Positions 34,662 through 46,594 of a stretch of DNA of 64,000 nt are shown here, piece after piece. The first letter of the stretch is position 1, and each line of letters opens with the position of its first letter. The DNA is from Phoebastria nigripes (lineage: Eukaryota; Chordata; Aves; Procellariiformes; Diomedeidae), in assembly GCA_035582835.1 (NCBI GenBank), contig JAYKAV010002618.1, positions 298,202 through 362,201 on the forward strand, in the 5' to 3' direction. A program made the position numbers and the translations under genes. The notes under the pieces were generated by a model that saw nothing but the letters and a program-made list of their open reading frames with translations, searched no databases and was not told the origin of the DNA.

Positions 34662-36916
34662 AGTACAGCCACCTGTCAAAAGTGGTCTCTTCACCACCAA
34701 CACTTCTTTTTAGATAACGGTGGCTCATTTAAAAAGCCTACATTTACTAACAGTTACCACAGTTGGGTTTTCTCTGAGTTTAAGTGCTTATAAAGTGACT
34801 AAGTAAACAGCATAAATATCATCTCTGCAAGAGACAAAATGGGCAAGTAAAAAGAGCTTGCCTGCCTTACCTGGAAAAGACTGAAGTTTAGTGGAGTGGG
34901 ATGTAGGCTGAAAATGCATTTTCTCCACTACTCTGAAATAGTTCTTCCAAAACTACAGACAAAAAAAAATCCCCACATGTGACCCCACACCTCAAGATAC
35001 AGAGGCGGCGTGCAGGCCACAGTCACATATGGAGGGGAGGACTTTGGTATTTGACACACAGCACAGAATGCCAATGTTCGTCTCCAGAGCAAATAGGGAT
35101 GTCTGTTTTATACACAGTTATCACATCCTTGCTGATTCATCTCTTCCTTAAGCATACTATTTCCTCTCTCCCCACCTTGTATTCCTCTCACACAGAATTT
35201 CTTCCTGCTTCTGTCGCTTCTGTTGTACATATCTGGATCCTGTCTGTTTCTGCTATCTCTTTCTTTGAAATGAGATGACCAGAACACAATGGGCTTTAAG
35301 CATTTTTTAGCTGAACATTAAGCTAGAAGTCTTAAAAAGACACACCTGTCTTGCATAACATCTCCTGTCTTTCTTACACAGCAATGTTGAGAGAATAACT
35401 TCTTACTATTTTGGTCTCCCTGCTTTTGCCCGAGACATGGATATAAAAAACAAAGTTATGCCTAATTAGTTACAAGTCAATAAACGGATCGAGAAGATTT
35501 TCTACCAAAATAGGTTTATTTTCAAAAATAACCCAAAGAAAATGTTAGATGCTAAGGCAAGAAAATATTCCTTGAGGGCAATGTATGCATCAATACTCCA
35601 TATGATATGATATAAAACAAGTATTTGATTTGACTTGACTGAATACTGTATTGTTTTCCTGATCTGCTAGTCCTCATTTTAGTTACTGTTGCAAAGGTAT
35701 TTCAAAGCTTATTCACTGAATTTCACTAACTTTCATATTTAGGTATAAGTTTAAGGCTGATCAAAAAGTTAATTGACATAATATCTCCTTTTTGGAAAAA
35801 GCTGAATTCAGTATATTTGAAAAATTCTGCTGTATAAGGTCAGAATTTCAATACAGTTTCTTGATGAGCATATTCAAATTATAATAACAAAACAATTGTT
35901 TGAGAATAAGAAAACCATAACAATCTGAATTTTTTTCCATATGAATTTTGGGTTTACTGTCAGTTTAGAACTGAAGAAAATTATAGCACGTTAGCATTTG
36001 TCATTAAATTAAATTTCTGTTTTTCAAATAGTTTTAATTCACATGCCAAGATCTTCATCTAGCACTGTAAGGACAGGTTTTCTAAGTTATCATTTCTGTA
36101 TTTAGATTTTCTTCTGCATACATACAAAAAGGAGTCTGGTGATCTCACTTTAAGCCCAAACAGATAATTATCATAGACCATGGCACACACAAATCTCTGC
36201 ACTCGGAGTTTTCAAAAGTGATCAGCAGCTGTTTCAGGTCATGACTGATGGGAGTTGGCAAAGCTTTGTGGGAAAATGGCAAAATGCCTACATGTATACG
36301 TCCAGCTGAAGTGTTATAGACTTTTCACATAAATAATAATCAGATCCCCCCAAACAAGCTTTACAAGGTGGGTGGGTGAGGGGCATTAAGGGAGATCTCA
36401 TTTGTCTTCAATAGTTAATATTAAGAGATGAATTCTCAAGAAGTCAATACTTCCTAATCATGAAACAGAATTTTCCTCCATGCCTTGGAAGTCTGCCCCA
36501 ATTATTTCTTGTACCCAATATACTTCCACGAGTGCAATAAATATTTTTAAAACCTATTTCTAACTTCAGTTTCTTGGGAGATGTATTTATATGAGGATTT
36601 ATAGGAAACTGTTAGATAGAATCCACCAGAGATAACACGTACAGCTACCACATATAACCTTTTAAACACATAGGAGAGCACAAACTGAGACCTTCCAAAT
36701 ACCATATACATCAGTTTTCTTTCCTATGTAGGGTGACAAATGGCATAGAGTTAGCTATTTCTTCTGTTTCAGAAGAACATGTTCTTTTGCCAAATGGGGG
36801 GGGGACGGGATATATGGTATCACATATACGTGTGGACGGGACACGACAGGGGAAGAAAACGTCCTTAGTGCCTCCCCCCGCGAAGGTTGTTCCGATGTTT
36901 GTAGAAATCCTGTTAA
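34662..36916. other. Gene-free AT-rich stretch left of copy B
   Basis: No supported gene. The last 120 bp (about 36796-36916) are unusual: a nine-G run, several CpGs and words unlike the surrounding AT-rich DNA, ending exactly where the duplicated block begins. Confidence 0.65.
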
Positions 36917-36949
36917 GTTATGGGCTGTCACTTCGCTAGGTAAGCTAGT

Positions 36950-37720
36950 TTAAACGATTACAGAGCAGCCTTCGCCCTTCTCCTCACGGCTGCTAGCAGC
37001 CAGCGCCGCGCTTTAAACACAAAAGGCACAACCGCGACCCGCTCCCCTTCCCGAGGGGGGAAAGGGAAGGAGCCCCGCGGTGGGGGCCGGCAGCGCTCAC
37101 CATGCGAGATGCTGTGGAGCAAGGCGACGGCCAACATCCACATGCCCCCGCCGCTCCCCCGCTCCCCGCTCCGGGCTCGCCCTCGCCCGCCGCGCCCACG
37201 GCCGGGCCGGAGCTGCCAGGCAGCGCGCACCGGGTCCGGGTCCGGCCGCCGCCTCCCTCGGCTGGTGGCTGCTCGGAGCCTGCGGGGCCGCTCGTCCGCC
37301 CAGCGAGCGCTCAGCCCCGCCTGCAGCCCCGCGGCTCCGCCGACACTCGCCGCCCGGCTCTCGGGCGGGGGAAGAGGCAGCCGCCGGCGGGGGCGGGAGG
37401 CGGGTGCGCGGCGCCCAGGTGTGTCCTTGGCTCAGGGAGGCGCCGGCAGGTTGGCGGAGGCAGGGCCACAGGTGACACGATCCGCCGGCGCCTTAAGCGC
37501 AGGAGCATCCCCGGCAGCGGCCAGCCCCGAGCCGCGGCGAGCCGGCTCCTCACACACCTCCCTTCGGCCCGGCGGCAGGCGGGCAGGCGGGCGGGCACAT
37601 CTTTCCTCTCCTGCAGCTCTAATCACATTGATCCCGCTGCTAACCTCCCCTGCCTCCCAGCGCAGCGCAGGGGAGCGTTAACCCCAGCGCCAGCCCCGCT
37701 CGCTCCCAGCCCTCTGCAGT
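36950..37720 (-). promoter_or_regulatory. CpG-island promoter, copy B
   Basis: Same island as copy A, including both GC boxes. If the duplication is real, this could act as an alternative promoter about 12.8 kb upstream of copy A. If it is an assembly error, it does not exist in the animal. Confidence 0.45.
37101..37143 (-). CDS. Putative first coding exon (signal peptide), copy B
   Basis: Identical to the exon at 24331-24373, with the same ATG, the peptide MWMLAVALLHSISH and the GTGAGC donor at 37100-37095. In a real duplication, transcripts from here would carry the same signal peptide and could splice into the same downstream exons, skipping copy A. I cannot tell from sequence whether this locus is real. 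The gene is not identified. Confidence 0.4.
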
Positions 37721-37749
37721 CTTAAAGCACCACAAAGTCTCCACAGTGG

Positions 37750-39014
37750 GAGAGAAAGCAAGACCAAAAGAAAAAATAATTTTAACCTGGTTTACTGTAA
37801 TATATAACGGTATTAGTAGAGCCAACTGTATGTGCACAGAAAGTGCATACTTCATCGTGATCAATGCATTCTAGATAGCACTCTGGAGGGACCAGCGGGA
37901 AAAAGTATTAATTAGATTAGATGTAGGACAGTGTTTGCTTGTTTTTAAGGACGTTTAATCAGTCATACAAAATTGTATTTTTAAAGGAAGTATCCTGACT
38001 ATCGACCCTTCTTACTTGCAATATCCTTGCTGAGTTGTAAATCTTACAGTGAATGGAATAGCTTGATTTCCCAAAGTCAATGAGAGAGTGTTAGAGCTCT
38101 CCAGAATGTAATATTTTCTCCTAGACAGGTGACAGCTTTAGTTTGGCTTGAGATCCCTACCACAGATCCTAGACCCGGATCCTGCAGACATTTAGCTCTT
38201 TCTCTGCATGGGAAAAGTGAAACATCTTCTCTTTAGGTGCTCATACAGCAGAGCAGCAGGTTAAGGTAAAGGGATATTAAAAATTGTTTTCCCTAGAACA
38301 GAACTGTAGTCACACTGGCAGCAAAGCAGAAACTGGCCTTTAAGATGGACTCAAAGGTAAAATGGGAATAGGTCTTGGGAACATCATGATATGCAGAAGA
38401 GGCCGTATGAAAGAAAACCTGAAGTGGTTATATATGGAGCTGAACAAGAGACTGTGATAAAGGCATAAAACTCCGCAATAAAGCATAAAAAAAAAAAAAA
38501 AAAGGGAAGATGTAGTACTTGAAACAATGCATAAGACAAGATAGTAGACGCAAAGTTCCCAAAGCTTTTAAAGTATGGAATTAGTTATTGTTTTAACTTT
38601 TAGACTGGCAAGGAAAATTATCTTCTGGGATATATTTTGCAAGGAGACAGGTCAGTACATGTATACTTGGGTGGCCAGACAGTAAGCTCTTGCAGTGATA
38701 GAGTTATCTGCAGTGGAGAACAGGACACATGATGTGGTTATGGGGGGGAAAAAATGGCAGATCGTGCTTATGCTGAGTAAAAAGCAGCAAGTTCTGGATA
38801 TGTGAGGTGCAAGAGAGAGTGTTGTCAAAAGCAAACTCCAAAGTATGGCTCGGAGCAGCTGTAAGGATGGAAATGTTGTTAGCAGTGACAGATAAAGGGG
38901 AGGGAAATTAGAGACAACTGAAAAGTTGGATATGGTCTTGGTGTCAATATGATCTGCTTCTCAACAAGGTATTTAGAGACGTAGCTAAATGATTTATATA
39001 TACTCTTTGTACAC
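37750..39014. other. Gene-free spacer
   Basis: AT-rich, no supported gene. Contains a 17-A run at 38487-38503 without an adjacent retroelement body. Confidence 0.65.
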
Positions 39015-39745
39015 GTCATGGGCATATCTGGCAGGATTTGGGTAGCAGGGGGCTGCAGGGTACCCTGTGTGGGAGACCAGGGAGTGCCCCGTGCTGGTGA
39101 CAGCTGGGTCTAGCCAGCTCGGAAATGGGCAGCATTGACCCCTCATGCACCAATACTGCAGCCAGTCAGAGCAGCTTATGGTTCTCTCTCTTCAGGCAGG
39201 TTTAAGATAACAGCTGGGGCAGGACACACAAAAAAGGAGATGCAGGACTCGCAAAAGGAGACACAAAAGGAGGTATGCCTCTGAGGACAGTCAGAGGATA
39301 TCTTATCCTAGTGGATAAGTCACACCAGGCCAGGGACACCCCCAAGGGGACTGCAGCCCATGGAGGAATTCATGCCAGAGCAGAGGAAATGAGTAAGATG
39401 GAAGGAGCCATGAAAGAAAAGAGTAAGAAACAAGGAGTGGCAAAAAACCCGCTACACACTGACCCCAGCCTCCTGCGCTGCCCATCGCATCACTGAAGGG
39501 ACTGAGCGTAACCTGCAGCAAAATGAGGGGAGGGGAGACTAGGAGTAGGAGCAGGGAGGAGAGGTGTCTGGACTGAACTTGAGCCTTGGGAAGGGGAGGA
39601 AAGGTGTTTCTCTAAGTGTTTGTTTAATTGATTGTCGTCTTTGTTTCTCAATACCCAGATCAGTAATTAAAAGTTTATTTTTATTGGCAATAAATTAAAT
39701 TAAGTGGAATTCCCTGAGTCGAGTCTTCCTCTGACAATACATTAG
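39015..39745 (+). mobile_element. Degraded endogenous retroviral LTR
   Basis: The start ('tcatgggcatatctggcagg' then 'gggtagcagggggctgcagg') and the end ('ggcaataaattaaattaagt', then 'gagtcgagtct') match the layout of the LTR seen in opposite orientation at 58596-59743: the TTTGGTAGC...GGGGCT block near its 5' end and the AATAAA polyadenylation block followed by GAGTCGAGTCT. The polyadenylation signal is at 39689-39694. The 3' border is uncertain, the middle is diverged, and there is no internal retroviral coding sequence on either side. Confidence 0.7.
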
Positions 39746-40554
39746 TAGCCCTGCAAGCAAATGTAATGCCTCACAATACCTGCTAAAGAACTGTTGGAAA
39801 AAGAAGAAGAAAAGGATAAGAAAAATCATCAATTTTCAAATTAAGGCAAACTGCAGAAGCACTGAATTAATTATTTGTAAGATTCTAAACATGGACTTGG
39901 CTTCCTCTTGCTTCTTACATAAATTAAATAAACAAAAATATCAGCAAGCGTTCTATAGAACAATACCATTTTCTTTATTATAGGATGGATAGCAGGAATC
40001 TTGTATCCATTTTCCTTGGTATTTTACGTATACTTTCCTCAAAAAGAAATAATGATCATTTGTGAGACAAATATTCTCCTCTTGATTTGAAATGATCAAA
40101 ATGACTTGTTAAACTAGCAAAGGGCAAAAAAACTTGTCAGATGGTTTCATTGTTGGTTCTTATATTAAATACTTTTGCTGTTGATTTCCTAATTGTATAA
40201 CTTGGAAGTTCTACTGCAAAGGCTTTCACTTCCTTCCAAGTTCTCACTGTCTTCATGCCCACCATTTTTCTTGGGAGAGACTTCCCAGTGGTCCTTGCTG
40301 ATGCACAGTCTGACCCTGCGATAAGCATTCTTGAAAACCTCATGCTGATTGAGTAACATCTGAATATGTGGAATCCAGTTGCACAGGCAGTGGTTTGGGC
40401 TTCCTCAGGGTGGATAAACAGTAGTCATACCTCTGTTACGAAGAGATGTGATCCAGACTCTTCCTCATGACTTACCTTAGCTACTTCTATTGCCTTTTCA
40501 GAACTATGTCTCAACCATTGACAACCTTTCGTGCATTTATCTTCCACAGCATCC

Positions 40555-40625
40555 CTGTGAGTTTGGAGTGTGTTGTTATTCCTATATCAAAGAAGAAGAA
40601 CTGAAGCACGGGGAAGCCAACGGGT
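40555..40625 (-). repeat. Possible MIR-like ancient SINE fragment
   Basis: 'tattcctatatcaaagaaga' followed by 'agaactgaagcacggggaag' resembles the 'ttttacagatgaggaaactg' and 'aggcacagagaggt' part of MIR in reverse orientation. Short and diverged. Confidence 0.3.
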
Positions 40626-42921
40626 AATCCACTACAGGATTCAGGTATTGAAATAGTCAGTATTGCAAAAGCCAAATTTTAAGTGGGCTCATACATATTG
40701 GAACTCACAACCTTATATAGTACCCAGTATCCTGGTACTTCATATAGAAGAGTTAGGTACTGAAGAATGAGATTCAAGGAAAATAAGTGGAGAGGCATGT
40801 CAACCGATGGGAAACACCTAAAAGAGAGGTGCCCTAACATTCACTGTGCAGTGGCCCAGAGGTGCTTATGGGCTGAGTGCTGACACCACATCAGCCCTCT
40901 CTCAGGAGAAGCAGAAGAGGAGACAATTGACTTCTGCACTTGTTCTACACCCAACAGAGAGCTGGGTTCAAATTATTCTCTGACAAATATTAAAGAAAAG
41001 GTTGACCCTAGTTACCCTATCTTCTTCGTGGTTCACTTGCCTAGAAGACTTACACCCTGCTCCTATTTTTTTCCAAAGTAGTACTTTTCCACACTTTCTT
41101 CACATAGCAAGACCAAGGGCAACTTAAAAGATGTCATATAATGCCATAGTAACCTCATCTTCTCTGAGGCAAAAGAGTTGGAGTTCTTCTCCAAAGCAAG
41201 CAGGGATGCACTGGAACATGGATCTCCTACTTTCAAAGCTAGCGCTCTTGGTAGTTGAGTATGGGGTGACAAATGGAGACAAGAGGAAGGACACTTCCTC
41301 TACTCCATTTCCATACTTCTGTTGGCAGAAGTGTAGCAGACTAGCATGTGCTGGGGAGCAAGTCAGCGTTTTCAAGTCTCCAGCACCCTCAAGACATGAG
41401 CAATTTCATGCATGCTCTGGGGCAAGAAAAGCCAGGAGGTGACTGTAGGCACATCTAGTCCTACAGTGATACTCTGCTCCTGAAATTTTTTTTGCACAAA
41501 AACATAGAGCAAGATATATAATAACCTGAGAATATACAGTTACTCTTCCATTCCCTGTGATTTTCTAAACCTAATTTTCAATTTCTAATTCATGAAAGCC
41601 TTCTCCTAGTTTGTTCTCAAGTCCTTCTGTCGTCTGCCTAGCACTTTCTTTTTTCTGAAAATATCCAAGTCATTACAAATGCAAGTACAATTATATATCT
41701 CTCTAATACTATATATATTGTTATGGAGATAGTTCTAAGAGATAACATTATGAAGGATCTTATGAAAGATCTTATCTTCATGTGAAAGCTATTTTAATAC
41801 CTTACCAAAAGTAACTAGGGATCAGTTTTGCCCTCTGTAATTACCTAAAATTACCTCNGCCTTCTCTTCAGGCTGGATGAACAACATGTACTACTGTTAT
41901 CTCAGGTATTCTTGGTTCTAAATCTACACATGTTAAAAGAATGAAATGTGAGGAGCAGGGAGGAGGGGGAGAAAGAAGACAATAGGGAAGGAAGGATAGT
42001 CCATACCCAGCTAACTCCTCCCAACATCTGTATGTATTACAACACATTTCAGTTGTCTACTTATTCCCCAGGATTCTTTCTCGCAGAGATTTATGCCATA
42101 ATTCCTGGATTCAAGTCCTCTTCAGAGGGATAGGAACATCTGAAACCTGTAGCCAGCTGGAACAAAAGCTAATTCACTAGGTGAACAAGGCCCCTTCCCA
42201 TCCCCAAATGAGCCTATTTTCAGCAACCATGTTCATGCTCATGCTCAGTGCTGTCATCTTTCCCGCTCTCCCTAGAGCATCTGGGTCTAGTTAAATGTGT
42301 CTGACCACGTGACAGGTTATGCCAGGGTCTCTCCTCACATCCAGGCCAGCTGAAGTTCGAAACAGTCTCATGTTGACCCCTGCCATCCCACATTTGGGAA
42401 AAAAAAATGGTTGCACAGATGATAAAACACAATCTTGTCAACAGCTTCTAACTAAACATGCAAAAGGAGCAGGTGTAATTTTCAAAAGACCTGAGTAATA
42501 GACCTGAACAGCAAGTGGCAGGTGTACACTCTCAATCAGGGGTGCTGATACAATTTCTGCCAAATCTTCCAGTTGTTTTCCTCAGTCTTCATCAGACAGA
42601 GGATCAGCAAGCTGGCATTTATCCAAGCCCCAGCCTCACTTAGGCTCCAACCAAATTGCTCATTCTAAGTATCAGAGTTGGATTAGATGAACATCAAAGT
42701 TAGGTGGTGTAAGCTTAAGGTAGCACAGCCTGTGCTTTGTTTTTTTAACTCACCACCTCAGCTGCCTTAGCTGCACATTAAACATACAGCATGGGGGATC
42801 ACTTCAGACCTGTGAATTCTCATCAAGCAGAGCCTCAGGACAGGTGAGGAACTGCATAGTATCATTCCCTGTGATGCCAAGAAGCAGCAATGTGATTTTC
42901 GCTAGCACTTCCTAAATAAAC

Positions 42922-42940
42922 AAAAAAAAAAAAAAAAAAA
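42922..42940. repeat. Poly-A run
   Basis: Nineteen consecutive A residues. Confidence 0.85.
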
Positions 42941-45900
42941 GGCTGCATCAGCTATACCAAGCTGGGCCAAGAAGTCTAAAAAACCCCCAAAGCCAAACAA
43001 AAATCCCCCATGTCATCTCTACCTGACCACTGGTGATACACACAGCTCAGTTTCAGGCTTTATCCAAGCCCGAAACAGAATGACCAGTGTCTTTCATAGT
43101 GCTATCACTGATGTGGGAAGGTTATCTCAGACCAGGCAGCATTAGGTGTTTTGTCACAAGGAACTGCTGCTGAGGTGCTATTACTGCTGTAAATTAAAGT
43201 GCAGAGTTTGCTTTCTGAGTATGCCTCAGCTCCACTTCCCTTTATCATCTCAGACAACTCCTCAGGTTTTTAGAGCTGTGTCTTACCACAGTTCATCTGT
43301 GGAAAAGAGAAAGTCTCAAAAATAGGGCGAGACATTTTGGACAGAAGATAGCTTCTTGAGCAGATGTTTAAATAAATGTTTCCTAAAAAAAGGCAGGCCT
43401 CATTCTGAAATAAAACACTATCTGTATCAACTAAGAGCAGATCCAGAGTGCTTTACAGTGATTCTCAGGAACTGGAAACAGTAGGTGGCACTGATAAGGA
43501 AACAGCATGATTGAACTTCTAATTTCCTTTGACATGGCAATAACCTCAAATAAATCTGCTTTCTCTTCAAAGAGGCAAAGCTCAAGACAGTACTGCACGT
43601 GGGGAACCCTTCATTGGGGTCAGTTGTTTCATGTTCTGGTTTCATATTGAAAAAATCAACATGTGAAGACTCCACTTAACAATAGCTCAGTAATAAAGTG
43701 TTGGTGGATCAGTAACTGATTCATGAATGACGTCTGCCTTTTTTAACATTACCTTTTTACAGCAATGCTGTTAGTGTACAAAGTTTTTCAGGGGAATATA
43801 AAGGATTTTGGATTAAACAAGAGAACACGTTTCTCCGTGGACAAATTGCTTTTGGGCTTCTATTTCAGCTCCGTCTGCCCTCGCTGTCCTGGTAGTGCCT
43901 TATAGCTAAGAGGGCTGTGAGCAGACTGGCTCGCTTTCTCTTGGTCAGTGGCTTCAGAAGAAGTAAACTGTTCAGTAGACAGGCATCTCAAACTGATTAG
44001 CAAATAGTCAAAGTGTTCAAAACCAGAAATGCACACATAAACACACACAAACCACAAAGGAAAACAATGCCGTCTGTCAACATCAGATGAATACTCTCTT
44101 CAGTTGACTGGCCAAAATATTGCTGGCAGGACGCCAGTCAGAATGATAGCTGGCTTATAATAGATATTACCTGACCACTTCATAATGTTTTATTGTGCCT
44201 GAACATGCCCAGGCAGGAAAGTACCTACTGGCATGTCTTTACCATCTGTCACCCCATGATGGATGTGAGGGACCTTGCCTCTTATTTGGTTTCAGTGGTG
44301 TAACTGATACTGTAATTTCAGCCACTGTGTACCCCACAGAGAAATGTTTGAGCACCTGAACCCTACCACAATGCTATTTACTAACGAGGGAAAGGGATCT
44401 AACTACCAAATAAAACCACTTGAGTGAGTAGCATGGGACCAAAGCCCTAGGAGAGGTTGGAACCAGTAGCCCTCAGCCACACCTTTCATGTCTCTGTACC
44501 TCAGTGACTCCACTTGGAGAGCTGAAGGAGAAAAATATTTCATTCTTTGCAAAGCAGTGGAGCTCTCCTGATAGAAAGGCCATGGGGATCTGGGACGCGG
44601 CACAGGCTGACACACTGTGTCACACTGAAGAGAGAAATGAGGGAAGGAAGCCTGCTGAGATCACGTGATTGCTCAGGCAGGCAAGGCTTGCTAATGAATG
44701 TGCCAAGAATGTGCTTGTCTTTCAGTTTTGTATGAACTCAAAAAAAGGTTTCTCTGGGGAATTTATAGCCTTCAGTTCTGAGAAGCAATGAAGATGAAGG
44801 CCATGATCAATAACTCTGGAATTTTGTAGAACAACATAAAACTTAATGCACAAAATACAGCAATTTCATGAAGGTTCACCCCAGGACATGGAACCGGCTC
44901 CTCAAGAAGTACCAATGCAGACTTTGCCACCTTCCCCTCTAAGTGCAGCGTGGATTTCTTTGACTCTACCTTACCTGAGGTGAAAACAAAGCAACAAGCA
45001 GATATATGCGTGACACAAACTTGTAATACACATAGAAAGAGAATTAACAGCACATAACAGGTACTAGTCATGCCAAAACAGCACTGACTCCAACAACAGG
45101 CATGGCCACAAGGATGCAGACTCAGAGTCTCCTGTTGTGCAGGAGCACAGGTATAAACTACAGAACTGGAAGTTTTGGCCTGTGACAGGTGCACAAAAAA
45201 TGGTTATTAAGTAATTACATGAAAGAATTGGGTTTAGTTATCTCAGCTGATGCAGTTTCTTGGCTGCAAGAGGGCCATGCTTTTTTTATGTCATTTGTTT
45301 TACTGGCCTCCTCAGTAAAGAACTGAAGGAAGGTCCTTTTCCCTGACCTAATTAGGCAAAACTAGGTCTTCATATCTGCTGCTTTGGCATGGCTCAGATT
45401 TCTAGGTGTCCTGTTAAGACCCACAGTAGGAACATTGTTTTAAAGTATCATCCAAGACTGAAATTTACCTCAGCAGTAACATCCATGGGGAGGGACAGCC
45501 ATTTCTTTTTTCTGTTGCCTGATTGGAGCAAAACAGATTATTAACCCTCATGGAATTACTGATTTACCAACACTGCCATTGCAGTGTGCGTTCATTTCTC
45601 CAGGTAGAAAGTAATACCTTAAAAATGTATTGGCTAATAAATCAACATCAGATTTTAATATTAATCGCCCCTTTGAAACTGATTCTCACCAAATATCACA
45701 GTTAGTGGCTGCTTTGCTAACATGTTAATGGGTCATTAACTGAAACCAGTCATTAACTGCTGCTGTTACAGTTTCCATAAAGATTTATTAAGGCAACTTC
45801 ATCTATTATTAAAAAGAAAGTTCGTGGTTCTAATGCTCTGAAACTTTGTCTCCCTCAGGCTTCCACTGATATTGCTTCAAAGGTAGAAATATTTGCCAAA

Positions 45901-46576
45901 CACGTAATTGTGTCACTCAGTTTAGTTCCATTCTTTAAAATAATATTTCTTGCTCTTAAAATTCCCTTTTCCCATGTTCTCCCTTCTCAAGGAGAAAGTG
46001 GCTATGTATAAAAGAAATGTGAATGTGTGAAAGTATTCTTCTTTTTAAAAGAATAGCTTTTTTAGTTTTCATAGCTGCTAAGCAAAATGAGGTGGCCCAG
46101 GTATATCAAAAAAGAAGAACAACTTAAAAAGTTGGGTCTGTCACTATGATTAAAACCACTAAGAGGAAATTCTTCCTCACACAACATGTTGCTAAACCAT
46201 GAAACTCATAGCCACTAGAAGTCACTAGAGCCAAGACCGTATCAAGGTTCACCATAGAGTTCAAACTTTATATGGATCTCAGGAATCCTAAGCCTCGTAC
46301 TCCCATGACTGAAGATAGTCTTAAACTCTAGAACATGAGGCTTAGAATTGCCTTAATGGCTTCCTGTTGTAATTAATTCCACAGTCTAAATAAAATCTGT
46401 AATTATTAGAAGTCAGAGTGACATAGTTAGGGCGAAAGTTTTATATTTGCACGTTATATGGTTCTTCCATGGATTCAGCCATATATATGGTTCAACCATG
46501 GATGAAACTAAGGTCAATCCAGTATGAGAAGGCTTACACTCCCTTACATTCCTATATTTTCCTGACTTCACCTCTC

Positions 46577-46594
46577 TTTTTTTTTTTTTTTTTT
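46577..46594. repeat. Poly-T run
   Basis: Eighteen consecutive T residues. Confidence 0.85.

Larger units (their letters stand above)
36917..37749. repeat. Duplicated GC-rich block, copy B (833 bp)
   Basis: Direct repeat of 24147-24979 with no substitution seen; G at 37672 resolves the N of copy A. Both borders are abrupt: the left neighbour is a short CpG-bearing odd stretch and the right neighbour is AT-rich with no CpG shore. No target duplication or A-tail marks the edges, so neither retroposition nor a classical transposon explains it. Confidence 0.95.

Noticed and set aside
36917..37749. Copy B as a retroposed (processed) copy
   Set aside because: It contains promoter DNA and intron sequence beyond the donor, has no A-tail and no target duplication.
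38487..38503. A-run as a possible tail of a processed pseudogene
   Set aside because: The upstream 300 bp have no open frame or known gene similarity, and no flanking duplication was seen.
44772..45194. Minus-strand 140-codon frame, hydrophobic and Cys-rich
   Set aside because: No recognised domain, repeats or splice context. Length is within chance for 64 kb in six frames.
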